A DNA stretch of 64,000 nt from Rhodococcus spelaei (GTDB lineage: Bacteria; Actinomycetota; Actinomycetes; Mycobacteriales; Mycobacteriaceae), in the NCBI RefSeq assembly GCF_006704125.1, contig NZ_VIGH01000007.1, forward strand, positions 271,232 through 335,231, in the 5' to 3' direction. The position numbers and the translations under genes are program-made. Positions 41,218 to 50,694 of this stretch are shown in pieces. Each line of letters opens with the position of its first letter. Position 1 is the stretch's first letter. Below the pieces are notes generated by a model, which saw only the letters and a list, made by a program, of their open reading frames with translations, did not search any database and had not been told where the DNA came from.

Positions 41218-42570
41218 GTGACGAACACTCCGGCGTCGAACCCCGCAGCCGACTGGTCCGGCCCCGCGACCAGCACCGCGCTGCTCACCGACCAGTACGA
41301 ACTCACGATGCTCTCCGCCGCGCTCGCCGACGGTTCCGCGCACCGCCGCTGCACCTTCGAGGCGTTCGCCCGGCGACTGCCCGACGGTCGGCGCTACGGG
41401 GTGGTCGGCGGCACCGGGCGCATGCTCGACGCCCTCGAACGGTTCCGTTTCGGGGACCCCGAACTGGCGGTCGTGTCGAAGTTCCTCGACGAGCGCACCG
41501 TGACGTGGCTGTCCGAGTACCGGTTCTCCGGCGACATCGACGGTTACCGCGAGGGCGAACTGTACTTCCCGGGTTCGCCGATCCTGTCGGTGCGCGGGAC
41601 CTTCGCCGAGTGTGTGTTGCTCGAGACGCTGATCCTGTCGATCCTCAACCACGACAGCGCAATCGCCGCCGCCGCCGCACGGATGGTCAGCGCCGCCGCG
41701 GGCCGCAAGCTGATCGAGATGGGTTCGCGCCGCGCCCACGAGGACTCCGCGGTGGCGTGCTCGCGGGCCGCCTACCTGGCCGGTTTCGACGCCACCTCGA
41801 ACCTCGAGGCGGTGCGCCGCTACGGCGTGCCGGGTGCGGGCACCAGCGCACACTCGTACACGCTGCTGCACACCGACGCGGACGGTCCGGACGAGGCCGC
41901 CGCGTTCCGCGGGCAGGTCGCGGCACTCGGTGTGGGCACCACCCTGCTGGTGGACACCTACGACATCACCGAGGGCGTCAAGACCGCGATCGCGGTCGCG
42001 GGGCCGGAACTCGGCGGGGTCCGGATCGACTCCGGCGACCTCGGTGTGTGGGCGCGTCAGGTGCGCGATCAGCTCGACGACCTGGGCGCCACCAAGACGA
42101 AGATCGTGGTCTCCGGCGACCTGGACGAGTACTCGATCGCGGCGCTGCGCGCGGAACCGGTGGACACTTACGGTGTGGGCACCTCGGTGGTGACCGGTTC
42201 CGGCGCGCCCACGGCAGGCATGGTCTACAAGCTGGTCGAGGTCGAGGGCATCCCGGTGGAGAAGCGCAGCAGCAACAAGGCCTCGCGTGGTGGGACGAAG
42301 TGCGCGATGCGCCTCGCCCGCGCCACCGGCACGATCGTCGAGGAGGTCGTCTACCCGGCCGGCTCCGCCGAGCCCGACCCCGGCGGTCTGACGGCCCAGC
42401 CACTGATGGTGCCGATGGTGCGCGGCGGAGTCACGGAGCCGGGGCAGCCGACACTGACGCAGAGCCGCGACCTGCTCGCCCACGGCCTGGTGAGTCTGCC
42501 CTGGGAGGGCCTGAAGCTCTCCCGCGGCGAGGCCGCCGTGCCGACCCGATTCGTCGGCCGGGACCGGTGA
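41218..42570 (+). CDS. pncB: Nicotinate phosphoribosyltransferase
   Basis: Converts nicotinate and PRPP to NaMN in the Preiss-Handler pathway. 450 residues with LLTDQYELTM at the N-terminus, FAECVLLETLILSILNHDSAIA, the phosphate loop SRRAHEDSAVACSRAAYLAG, GVRIDSGDLGVWARQVRDQLDD and the active-site His region AGTSAHSYTLLH. The GTG start is at 41218. In M. tuberculosis pncB1 sits next to clpS in the same way. Directly followed by pncA here, so nicotinamide and nicotinate salvage are coupled. Confidence 0.95.
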   Translation: MTNTPASNPAADWSGPATSTALLTDQYELTMLSAALADGSAHRRCTFEAFARRLPDGRRYGVVGGTGRMLDALERFRFGDPELAVVSKFLDERTVTWLSEYRFSGDIDGYREGELYFPGSPILSVRGTFAECVLLETLILSILNHDSAIAAAAARMVSAAAGRKLIEMGSRRAHEDSAVACSRAAYLAGFDATSNLEAVRRYGVPGAGTSAHSYTLLHTDADGPDEAAAFRGQVAALGVGTTLLVDTYDITEGVKTAIAVAGPELGGVRIDSGDLGVWARQVRDQLDDLGATKTKIVVSGDLDEYSIAALRAEPVDTYGVGTSVVTGSGAPTAGMVYKLVEVEGIPVEKRSSNKASRGGTKCAMRLARATGTIVEEVVYPAGSAEPDPGGLTAQPLMVPMVRGGVTEPGQPTLTQSRDLLAHGLVSLPWEGLKLSRGEAAVPTRFVGRDR

Positions 42571-42575
42571 GTCTG

Positions 42576-43187
42576 ATGAGCGCCACCGGCCAGTCCCCCG
42601 CCGCGGGCACACGCGCGCTGATCGTCGTCGACGTGCAGAACGACTTCTGCGAGGGTGGCTCCCTCGCGGTCGCAGGCGGCGCAGCCGTCGCCGCCGCCGT
42701 GTCGAACTACCTGGCCGGGACGGACCGCCCCCGCTACGCGGCGGTGGTCGCGACCGCGGATCACCACATCGACCCGGGTGCCCACTTCTCCGACCACCCC
42801 GACTACGTGGACACCTGGCCCGTGCACTGCCGGGCGGGCACCCCGGGAGCCGAGTTCCACCCCGCACTGGACGCCGGCCCCGTGCAGGAGATCTTCACCA
42901 AGGGCGAGTACTCGGCCGCCTACTCGGGCTTCGAGGGCGCGTCGCGTTCCGGCGACTCCCTCGCCGACTGGCTGCGCACCCGCGGGATCGACGCGGTCGA
43001 CGTGGTCGGGATCGCCACCGACCACTGTGTGCTGGCCACCGCACTGGACGCCCGCCGGGCGGGATTCGCGACGACGGTGCTGCTCGGGTACACCGCGGCG
43101 GTCTCCCCCGACGCCCTGGACGGTCCCCTCGACCGGATGCGGGCCGCCGGGGTGCGCCTGGTCGGGCAGGTCGCGACCCCCGCCTGA
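42576..43187 (+). CDS. pncA: Nicotinamidase (pyrazinamidase)
   Basis: Hydrolyses nicotinamide to nicotinate, the substrate of PncB. 203 residues. Catalytic triad Asp19 (IVVDVQNDF), Lys109 (IFTKGEYSAAY) and Cys151 (ATDHCVLATALDARRAGF) is intact. The metal site is TADHHIDPGAHFSDHPDY. It starts ATG 42576 with GGTGAG five bases upstream; a GTG at 42567 overlapping the pncB stop is an alternative. Such an enzyme would also activate pyrazinamide (family knowledge). Adjacent pncB-pncA is not the M. tuberculosis arrangement. Confidence 0.95.
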   Translation: MSATGQSPAAGTRALIVVDVQNDFCEGGSLAVAGGAAVAAAVSNYLAGTDRPRYAAVVATADHHIDPGAHFSDHPDYVDTWPVHCRAGTPGAEFHPALDAGPVQEIFTKGEYSAAYSGFEGASRSGDSLADWLRTRGIDAVDVVGIATDHCVLATALDARRAGFATTVLLGYTAAVSPDALDGPLDRMRAAGVRLVGQVATPA

Positions 43188-43257
43188 CCGCGCCCGCCTC
43201 CCCCACCGGCAGGTGTCACTGCGTCGGCCCGTCGGTACGGCGACGTAGCCTTGTTCG

Positions 43258-45288
43258 GTGCCCGAACTCCCCGCCGTCCCCGACCTGCTCTCTGTGGCGG
43301 TGCGCTCGCTCGGCGGCGCCGAACGCCGCAACCAGTTGACGATGGCGTCGGCGGTCGCGCACGCCATCGACACCGGCGAGCACCTCGCTGTGCAGGCCGG
43401 CACCGGCACCGGCAAGTCGCTCGCCTACCTCGTCCCGAGCATCCGGCACGCCGTCGAGTCCGGCCGCACCGTGGTGATCTCCACCGCGACCATCGCACTG
43501 CAGCGTCAGCTCGTGGACCGCGACCTGCCTCGGCTGGCCGACGCGCTCGAGAAGTCACTCGGCAGGCCGCCGACCTTCGCAATCCTCAAGGGCCGCAACA
43601 ACTATCTCTGCATGAACAAGATCCACACCGGTGCGGCGGAGGAGCCGGAGAACGCCGAACTGTTCGACGCGTTCGCAATCTCCCGCCTCGGCCGTGAGGT
43701 GCAGCGGCTCACCAAGTGGTCCTCGGACACCGAGACCGGCGACCGCGACGAGCTGGTACCCGGTGTCAGCGACCAGTCCTGGCGACAGGTCAGCGTCACC
43801 GCCCGCGAGTGCCTCGGCAAGTCCCGCTGCCCGGTGGGCGAGGACTGCTTCGCCGAACTCGCGCGGGCGGAGGCCTCGAAGGTGGACGTGGTGGTCACCA
43901 ACCACGCGTTGCTGGCGATCGACGCGATCACCGGCATCGCGGTCCTGCCCGAGCACGACGTCGTGGTGATCGACGAGGCGCACGAACTGGTGGACCGGGT
44001 CACCGGGGTCGCGACGGCCGAACTGTCCCCGTCCACGATCAGCGCCGCGGCCCGCCGCTGCGTGAAGCTGGTCGAGGAGCAGGACGCCGACCGGATGGAG
44101 GCCTCCGCTGAGGGCTGGGCGGCGGTGCTCGAAGAGTCCCGCGTCGGACGGTGGGAGGACCTGCCCGACGGCGCGGCGCCCGCGCTCGCCGCGGTTCGGG
44201 ACGCGGCGTGGTCGGTGCGCACGGCCATCGGCCCGGTGCGGCCGGGCATGAACGCGACCGATCCGGAGGCCGCCGCGGCCCGCAACACCGCGCTCGCCGC
44301 CGTCGACGAGGTGCACGACAGCGCCGTCCGCGTGCTCACCGCGTTCGACGAGCCCGACCACGCCAAGCGCCGCGACGTGGTGTGGCTGGCGGACGAGGAA
44401 CGCCGCGGCAGGCTGGTCCGGATGGCGCCGCTGTCGGTCGGCGGGCTGCTGCGCTCGCGACTGTTCGCCGAGTCGACGGTCGTGCTCACCTCGGCGACCC
44501 TGACGGTCGGCGGTTCGTTCGACGGACTCGCGGTGAACTGGGGGCTGCCGCCGGAGTCCGGGGTCCGTAGCGACCCGGCGATGGCCACCGGCACCGAGGC
44601 GCCCTCGGACGCGTCCGACATCAAGTGGAACTCCCTCGACGTGGGCTCGCCGTTCGACCACGCCAAGGCCGGAATCCTGTACGTCGCAAAGCATCTGCCC
44701 GCGCCGGGCCGGGACGGGCTGGCCCCGAGCTACCTCGACGAGATCGCCGAACTGGTGACCGCGGCGGGCGGGCGCACGCTGGGCCTGTTCTCCTCGATGC
44801 GAGCAGCGAAGGCCGCGGCCGAGATCATGCGGGACCGCCTGGACACCCCGGTGCTGTGCCAGGGTGAGGACGCCACGGGTCAGCTGGTCCGTAAGTTCGC
44901 CGAGGACGAAGCTACGTCGCTGTTCGGCACCCTGTCGTTGTGGCAGGGCGTGGACGTGCCCGGACCGTCCCTGAGCCTGGTGATCCTCGACCGCATCCCG
45001 TTCCCCCGACCGGACGATCCGCTGCTGGTCGCGCGGCAGCGGGCCGTGGAGTCCCGCGGCGGCAACGGCTTCCTGTCCGTGGCCGCGAACCATGCGGCAC
45101 TGCTGCTGGCCCAGGGCGTGGGCCGACTCCTGCGCAGCGTCGACGACAAGGGTGTGGTCGCGGTGCTGGACTCGCGGCTGGCGACCGCCCGCTACGGCGG
45201 CTACCTCCGCGCGTCGCTTCCGCCGTTCTGGGAGACCTCGGATCCGGAGGTCGTGCGCAAGGCCCTGACGAGGCTCGCGGCCGGCTAG
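43258..45288 (+). CDS. dinG: DinG-family iron-sulfur DNA helicase
   Basis: 676-residue superfamily 2 helicase of the XPD/DinG type. Walker A AVQAGTGTGKSLAYLVP (about residue 46), DEAH box VVVIDEAHEL (about 240), and C-terminal motifs SATLTVGG, FSSMRAAKAA and QGVGRLLRSVDD. Four cysteines for a 4Fe-4S cluster are present: NNYLCMNK, ARECLGKSRCPVGEDC. Unwinds 5'-overhang and R-loop or D-loop substrates in repair (family). GTG start. Orthologue of Rv1329c, transcribed with pncBA in the same direction. Confidence 0.93.
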   Translation: MPELPAVPDLLSVAVRSLGGAERRNQLTMASAVAHAIDTGEHLAVQAGTGTGKSLAYLVPSIRHAVESGRTVVISTATIALQRQLVDRDLPRLADALEKSLGRPPTFAILKGRNNYLCMNKIHTGAAEEPENAELFDAFAISRLGREVQRLTKWSSDTETGDRDELVPGVSDQSWRQVSVTARECLGKSRCPVGEDCFAELARAEASKVDVVVTNHALLAIDAITGIAVLPEHDVVVIDEAHELVDRVTGVATAELSPSTISAAARRCVKLVEEQDADRMEASAEGWAAVLEESRVGRWEDLPDGAAPALAAVRDAAWSVRTAIGPVRPGMNATDPEAAAARNTALAAVDEVHDSAVRVLTAFDEPDHAKRRDVVWLADEERRGRLVRMAPLSVGGLLRSRLFAESTVVLTSATLTVGGSFDGLAVNWGLPPESGVRSDPAMATGTEAPSDASDIKWNSLDVGSPFDHAKAGILYVAKHLPAPGRDGLAPSYLDEIAELVTAAGGRTLGLFSSMRAAKAAAEIMRDRLDTPVLCQGEDATGQLVRKFAEDEATSLFGTLSLWQGVDVPGPSLSLVILDRIPFPRPDDPLLVARQRAVESRGGNGFLSVAANHAALLLAQGVGRLLRSVDDKGVVAVLDSRLATARYGGYLRASLPPFWETSDPEVVRKALTRLAAG

Positions 45289-45305
45289 CCCGGCGGACCA
45301 AGCAA

Positions 45306-45731
45306 TTAGACGACCCGCCATTCTTCCCGTGCTTCGGGGCGCATCTCTCTGCGTCGACCAACCATGGTGAGAACCAGACCGGATGCGACCACAACCTGTC
45401 CCAGCATCAGCGAGGCCGGCAGCAGCAGCAACTCCCACCCGGTAGAACCGAAGTTCAGCGCCCAGACGGCGATCAGGATGGCCAGAATCCACGTCAAAGC
45501 CTGACCGAGTGTCATCAAGATGGTGGCCCACCTCCGATTGGTCCGCCGGGCGAGCCCAATCGCTCCGGCGACAACTCCAACAAGCGCAGCGATCCATCCG
45601 ACCGGGGTAGGTAGCAGAACCATGAGACCGAGGAATGGTCCAGGCTCGACCATTCCCGACGTCGCCAGCTGCGGTACTACGAACAGCCAAACCGACGCAG
45701 CGCACAGTGTCGAGACGACTGAGGCGCTCAT
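45306..45731 (-). CDS. Four-helix membrane protein of unknown function
   Basis: About 141 residues. ATG 45731 is preceded by GGTGGAGG at five bases; a GTG four codons further upstream overlaps that ribosome site, so it is not used. Hydrophobic helices: VVSTLCAASVWLFVVPQL, MVLLPTPVGWIAALVGVVAG, ATILMTLGQALTWILAILI, LLLLPASLMLGQVVVASGL. A basic loop LARRTNRRW lies between helix 2 and 3. The C-terminal tail REMRPEAREEWRVV is cytoplasmic. No family recognised. Convergent with dinG across 17 bp. Confidence 0.65.
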   Translation of the reverse strand: MSASVVSTLCAASVWLFVVPQLATSGMVEPGPFLGLMVLLPTPVGWIAALVGVVAGAIGLARRTNRRWATILMTLGQALTWILAILIAVWALNFGSTGWELLLLPASLMLGQVVVASGLVLTMVGRRREMRPEAREEWRVV

Positions 45732-45844
45732 GAGTACCTCCACCAGGTCAACCTAACGCAAGGCGGTTCGAGGAATCCTCACCAAGGACACCTCGGGAAC
45801 ACCCGCTCGCGTCGGGGCGAGAGGCGATGAATGCGCCCTGACGG

Positions 45845-46399
45845 CTAGCCGGACCGCTCTGCGAACTCCGTCGGGTCGAAGGTGAACACCACGTACTCCC
45901 GCTCGCCGATGCTGAACCGGGCGGCTTCGTCCATGCCGTAGTGCCGGTGCACCGCAATCGATTTGGCGTTGGCAACCTCGACGAATGCCGAGCCGAGGTC
46001 GTAGTCTGGGGCGAGGTCTCGGCTCAGCGCCGTCAACAACGCCGTCATGACGCCGCGCCCCTGGAATCGCGGGTCCACCGCTACCGGGCCGTAGAGGAAG
46101 AACCTCGTCCCCGCCGGCGCGAGCGCGGCCACCGCGTCGACCGTCTCCTTGGCGGGACCGGACGCAAACATCCCCGGCAGCGAGGACATCGCGAAACCGG
46201 CGAGCTCTCCGTCCTCCTCGGCGACGAACACACCCGAGCCCTCCTGGAGACGGGTCAGCGTCGACTCGTCCATCACGCCCTGCACGAAGCCGCGCTCGGC
46301 CCGCTCCTCGGGCGACAGGTCGTCTCCGCGCGAAGCTTGCATCAGCGCGAGTATCCCGTGACGGTCTGCGCTTCCGGATCTGCGAGTGGTGACAGTCAT
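45845..46399 (-). CDS. GNAT-family N-acetyltransferase
   Basis: 184 residues. Acetyl-CoA-binding motif is VDPRFQGRGVMTALLTALSRD (R/Q-x-x-G-x-G/A). The fold continues SAFVEVANAKSIAVHRHYGM and a C-terminal FTFDP strand. The N-terminal GSADRHGILALMQASRGDDLSPEERAERGFVQG segment resembles GNATs annotated as acting on aminoglycosides or peptides, but the substrate is not predictable. The AGGA before the ATG is too close for a good ribosome site, so the start is uncertain. Alone between the membrane protein gene and the oxidoreductase, 138 bp from the latter's divergent start. Confidence 0.82.
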   Translation of the reverse strand: MTVTTRRSGSADRHGILALMQASRGDDLSPEERAERGFVQGVMDESTLTRLQEGSGVFVAEEDGELAGFAMSSLPGMFASGPAKETVDAVAALAPAGTRFFLYGPVAVDPRFQGRGVMTALLTALSRDLAPDYDLGSAFVEVANAKSIAVHRHYGMDEAARFSIGEREYVVFTFDPTEFAERSG

Positions 46400-46537
46400 T
46401 CCTTGATGGTCGCAGCCGTCGGGCCCCCGGACCGGTTCCGCCACGGCACGAAGCGCGGCAACAGGTAACGGCCGGCCCGTACCGTTCGAGGTGCGGCACA
46501 CTGAAATCCGATTCGACCGAGACGAGTCGGACACCGA

Positions 46538-48001
46538 ATGACGGAGGGCTCGAACGATGCGCGACACCGGCCCGGTACGACCGTGACGACGGCCGTCGTC
46601 GTCGGCAGCGGACCCAACGGGCTCGCCGCCGCGGTACACCTCGCCCGCCACGGGGTCGACGTCCAGGTACTCGAGGCCGCCGACACCATCGGCGGCGGAA
46701 CGCGGTCCGCCGAACTCACGGTGCCCGGACTGCTGCACGACGAGTGCTCGGCGTTCCACCCGATGGGCGCCGGTTCCCCCTTCCTGCAGACCCTCGGGCT
46801 CGAGCGGTACGGGCTCACCTGGCGGTGGCCGGAGGTCGACTGCGCCCATCCCCTCGACAACGGTGACGCGGGGCTGCTGTACCGGTCGGTGGCGCAGACC
46901 GCAGCCGGCCTTGGCGCGGACGGAAGGCGCTGGCAGCGCATGTTCGGCGGGCTCGCCGACAGCTTCGACGACCTGGCAGCCGACCTGATGCGCCCGATCG
47001 CGAGCGTGCCGCGCCACCCGGTCCGGCTGGCGAGTTTCGGCTCGAGGGCGCTGCTGCCCGCGACCGCGACGGCCCGGTGGTGGCGCACCGACAGGGCCAG
47101 GGCGCTGTTCGGGGGCGTCGCGGCGCACACCTACCACCGACTCGACCGCCCGGCCACCTCCGCCGTCGGGCTGATGATCGTCGCCGCCGGTCATCGCTAC
47201 GGGTGGCCGGTGGCCGAGGGCGGTTCGCAGTCGATCGCGGCGGCCCTCGCGGCGATGCTCACCGATCGGGGCGGGAGGATCACCACCGGGGTGCGAGTCC
47301 GCAGCACCCGCGACATCCCACCCGCCGACGTCGTCATGCTCGACGTCACCCCCGCAGCCGCGTTGGAGATTCTCGGCGACCGGGTACCGGGACGGGTGGC
47401 CCGCGCGTACCGCCGGTTCCGGCACGGGGCGGCGGCGTTCAAGGTGGACTTCGCGGTCGAGGGCGGCGTCCCGTGGACCGCCCCCGACTGCGGCCGCGCC
47501 GGCACGGTGCACCTCGGTGGCGACTTCGCCGAGATCACGCGGGCCGAACGCGACGTCACGGCGGGCCGCATGCCGCAGCGACCGTTCGTGCTGCTCGGCC
47601 AGCAGTACCTCGCGGACCCCACCCGATCCAACGGGAACCTGCACCCGGTGTACGCGTACGCCCATGTGCCGCACGGATACCCGGGCGACGCCACGGAGGC
47701 GATCGTCGCGCAGGTCGAACGGTTCGCGCCCGGCTTCCGGGACCGGATCGTCGCCACGGTGAGCAGCGGTCCGGCCCGGCTCGCGGAGTCCAACCCGAAC
47801 TACGTGGGCGGCGACATCATCGGTGGCGCCAACACCGAGACCCAGGTGGTGCTGCGACCGCGGGTCGCGCTCGACCCGTACCGCACCGGCGTGCCGGGTG
47901 TCTACCTGTGCTCGGCCTCGACACCCCCGGGCGCGGGCGCGCACGGGATGTGCGGCTACAACGCGGCCGAGTCGGCCCTGCGGCACCTGCGCGGCGCGTG
48001 A
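46538..48001 (+). CDS. FAD-dependent amine oxidase/phytoene desaturase-like oxidoreductase
   Basis: 487 residues. N-terminal Rossmann FAD motif VVVGSGPNGLAAAVHLARHGVDVQVLEA (in parts), then IGGGTRSAEL, and C-terminal FAD-closing segment GVPGVYLCSASTPPGAGAHGMCGYNAAESAL. These define the CrtI/NAD(P)/FAD-dependent superfamily. The central substrate domain is not diagnostic, so carotenoid, sterol or amine chemistry remain possible; no carotenoid genes are nearby. A GTG at 46583 after GTT would also fit; both precede the FAD motif. Convergent with glgP, 8 bp apart. Confidence 0.82.
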   Translation: MTEGSNDARHRPGTTVTTAVVVGSGPNGLAAAVHLARHGVDVQVLEAADTIGGGTRSAELTVPGLLHDECSAFHPMGAGSPFLQTLGLERYGLTWRWPEVDCAHPLDNGDAGLLYRSVAQTAAGLGADGRRWQRMFGGLADSFDDLAADLMRPIASVPRHPVRLASFGSRALLPATATARWWRTDRARALFGGVAAHTYHRLDRPATSAVGLMIVAAGHRYGWPVAEGGSQSIAAALAAMLTDRGGRITTGVRVRSTRDIPPADVVMLDVTPAAALEILGDRVPGRVARAYRRFRHGAAAFKVDFAVEGGVPWTAPDCGRAGTVHLGGDFAEITRAERDVTAGRMPQRPFVLLGQQYLADPTRSNGNLHPVYAYAHVPHGYPGDATEAIVAQVERFAPGFRDRIVATVSSGPARLAESNPNYVGGDIIGGANTETQVVLRPRVALDPYRTGVPGVYLCSASTPPGAGAHGMCGYNAAESALRHLRGA

Positions 48002-48009
48002 TCGGTGCC

Positions 48010-50598
48010 CTAGCCGACCGGCTCCGCCACCAACGCGAGTTCCGCGTCACCGGCCAGCAGTTCGTGATGCGGTAGCACCCGGATCGTGTACCCCACCGCG
48101 CCCGAGAGCGGCACCGGCGTGGTCGCGACGAACACCTCGCCGAGATCCTCCGAGCCGGCGTGGGTCATCGGCACGGTCACCAGGTCGACGAGTTCCTCGT
48201 CCGCACCGACCCGGCCGAGCACCGCCTGGACCGTGACGTCGGCGACATCCAGCCCGCCGAGGCGGACGTAGGCACGTAGCGACAACTCGGCCCCGATCAC
48301 CGGGGTGTCGGGCAGCCCGGCGCTGTCCACCTGAACCACCTGGACGCCCGGCCACGCAGTGTCGACACGTTCGCGGTAGTGCGCGACCTGTCGGGCACCG
48401 GCGTACCCGTCCGCGATCACCGCGCGCGAGGCGCGGGCCGCGGGAGCGTAGTAGTCCACCGTGTAGTCGCGAACCATCCTCGACGCCAACACCTTCGGGC
48501 CGAGCGACTGCAGCGTGTGCCGGACCATCTCCACCCACCGGACCGGAACGCCACCGGGCCCGCGGTCGTAGAACTTCGGTAGCACCGACTGCTCGAGCAG
48601 GTCGTACATCGCGTTCGCCTCGAGGTCGTCGCGGCGCACCTCGTCGCTGACGCCGTCCGCGGTCGGGATGGCCCAGCCGTTCTCGCCGTCGAACATCTCG
48701 TCCCACCAGCCGTCCCGGATGGACAGGTTCAGTCCCCCGTTGAGCGCGGACTTCATCCCCGAGGTGCCGCACGCCTCGAGCGGTCGCAGCGGATTGTTCA
48801 GCCACACATCGCATCCCCAGTAGAGGAACCGTGCCATCGACATGTCGTAGTCCGGCAGGAAGACGATCCGGTGCCGCACGTCGTGCTCGTCCGCGAAGCG
48901 CACCACCTGCTGGATGAGCGCCTTGCCGCCGTCGTCGGCGGGATGCGACTTGCCCGCGACCACCAACTGCACCGGACGCTCCGGGTCCAGCAGCATCGCC
49001 CGCAACCGCTCCGGGTCACGCAGCATCAGCGTCAGTCGCTTGTACGTCGGCACCCGGCGGGCGAACCCGACGGTCAACACCTCCGGGTCGAAAACGCCCG
49101 ACACCCAACCCAGTTCGGCATCGGTGGCCCCGCGCTCGAGCCACGACGCCCGCACCCGCCGGCGCACCTCGGCGACCAGTTGCGCGCGCAAGGTGTTGCG
49201 GGTGGACCACAGCTCGGCGGGCGCGATCTCACTCAGCCGCTCCCAGCCCCGCGCCTCCTCGACCAGTTCGGGTCCGACCGCCCGTCGCGCCAGGTCCATC
49301 CACTCACGCGCCGCCCAGGTCGGTGCGTGCACCCCGTTGGTGACCGACCCGATCGGCACCTCGGCGGCGTCGAAACCGGGCCACAGGCCGTTGAACATCT
49401 CCCGGCTGACGCTGCCGTGCAGCTTCGACACCCCGTTCGCGCGCTGGCCGAGCCGCAGGCCCATGTGGGCCATGTTGAACACCGACGGATCGTTCTCCCG
49501 GCCGAGCTCGATGATCCGGTCCACCGTGAGCCCCGGCAGCAGCGCCGACGCGTTCTCGCCGCCCGCGCCGCCGAAGTAGTGCCGCACCAGATCCGCCGGA
49601 AACCGGTCGATCCCCGCGGGCACCGGGGTGTGGGTGGTGAAGACGGTGGCCGCGCGGACGGCGGCGAGCGCCGACTCGAAGTCCAGCCCGGCCCCGGTGA
49701 TCAGCTCCCGGATCCGCTCGACGCCGAGGAAGCCCGCGTGCCCCTCGTTCATGTGGAACACCTCGGGATCCGCGAGTCCCTCCGAGCGCGTGTACGCCCG
49801 CACCGCGCGCACCCCGCCGATCCCGGCCAGGATCTCCTGCTTGATCCGGTGGTCCTGGTCGCCGCCGTACAGCCGGTCGGTGACCCCGCGCAGGTCCGGG
49901 TCGTTCTCGGCGATGTCGGAGTCCAGCAGCAGCAGGGGAACCCGGCCGACCTGCGCGATCCACACCCGCGCCCGCAGCACCCGGCCACCGGGCATCGCCA
50001 CGTGCAGCAGCACCGGTGCGCCCGAGCCGGACTCGGTCAGCAGTCGCAGCGGCAGCCCCTGCGGGTCGAGCGAGGGATAGTGCTCGGCCTGCCAGCCGTC
50101 CGCCGTCAACGACTGGCGGAAGTAGCCGGACCGGTACAGCAGACCGACCCCGATCAGCGGTACGCCGAGGTCGGAGGCGGCCTTGAGGTGGTCGCCCGCC
50201 AGGATCCCGAGCCCTCCCGAGTAGTTCGGCAGCACCTCGCTGACACCGAACTCCATTGAGAAGTAGGCGATCCCGCTGGCCAGGTCGACCCCCTTCGCCT
50301 GCTGGTTCTGATACCAGCGCGGTCGCTGAAGGTAGTCGTCGAGATCCGCGGCGAGACGGTCCAGCTCCGCCCCGAAGTCCGCGTCCTCGGCCAGTTCGTC
50401 GAGCCGAGCGGGCGAGACCTCGCCGAGCATCCGGATCGGGTCCTGGCGGACCTGCGACCAGAGCTGCGGGTCGATCCGCGCGAACAGATCCTGGGTCTGC
50501 GGATGCCACGACCACCGCAGGTTCGTCGACAACGGCCCGAGGGCAGACAGCCGCTCGGGCAGGTGGGCACGGACGGTGAACCGACGCAAGGCTTTCAC
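48010..50598 (-). CDS. glgP: Alpha-glucan phosphorylase (glycogen phosphorylase)
   Basis: Cleaves alpha-1,4 glucan to glucose-1-phosphate. 862 residues, the actinobacterial long form. GTG 50598 opens [21 protein letters not shown], the usual start. Conserved pieces: [44 protein letters not shown], and the PLP site [25 protein letters not shown] with the lysine near residue 616. [12 protein letters not shown] and the phosphate-binding region are intact. A C-terminal beta domain follows. Divergent from glgE with a 96-bp promoter gap, so glycogen breakdown is separated from glucan building. Confidence 0.95.
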   Translation of the reverse strand: MKALRRFTVRAHLPERLSALGPLSTNLRWSWHPQTQDLFARIDPQLWSQVRQDPIRMLGEVSPARLDELAEDADFGAELDRLAADLDDYLQRPRWYQNQQAKGVDLASGIAYFSMEFGVSEVLPNYSGGLGILAGDHLKAASDLGVPLIGVGLLYRSGYFRQSLTADGWQAEHYPSLDPQGLPLRLLTESGSGAPVLLHVAMPGGRVLRARVWIAQVGRVPLLLLDSDIAENDPDLRGVTDRLYGGDQDHRIKQEILAGIGGVRAVRAYTRSEGLADPEVFHMNEGHAGFLGVERIRELITGAGLDFESALAAVRAATVFTTHTPVPAGIDRFPADLVRHYFGGAGGENASALLPGLTVDRIIELGRENDPSVFNMAHMGLRLGQRANGVSKLHGSVSREMFNGLWPGFDAAEVPIGSVTNGVHAPTWAAREWMDLARRAVGPELVEEARGWERLSEIAPAELWSTRNTLRAQLVAEVRRRVRASWLERGATDAELGWVSGVFDPEVLTVGFARRVPTYKRLTLMLRDPERLRAMLLDPERPVQLVVAGKSHPADDGGKALIQQVVRFADEHDVRHRIVFLPDYDMSMARFLYWGCDVWLNNPLRPLEACGTSGMKSALNGGLNLSIRDGWWDEMFDGENGWAIPTADGVSDEVRRDDLEANAMYDLLEQSVLPKFYDRGPGGVPVRWVEMVRHTLQSLGPKVLASRMVRDYTVDYYAPAARASRAVIADGYAGARQVAHYRERVDTAWPGVQVVQVDSAGLPDTPVIGAELSLRAYVRLGGLDVADVTVQAVLGRVGADEELVDLVTVPMTHAGSEDLGEVFVATTPVPLSGAVGYTIRVLPHHELLAGDAELALVAEPVG

Positions 50599-50694
50599 CC
50601 GGCACAGACTACGCAAATGCGGTGCCGCGGTCCTGTCGTCCGGCGGCCGCGTTCGGCACGCGGGGGCCCTGCACCTACCCGTAAGGTTGAGGAC

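Noticed and set aside
47630..47660. GGGAACCTGCACCCGGTGTA as a third 49-bp element
   Set aside because: Lies inside the oxidoreductase gene, and only the first 12 bases match the element; no GGTGA/TCACC ends.
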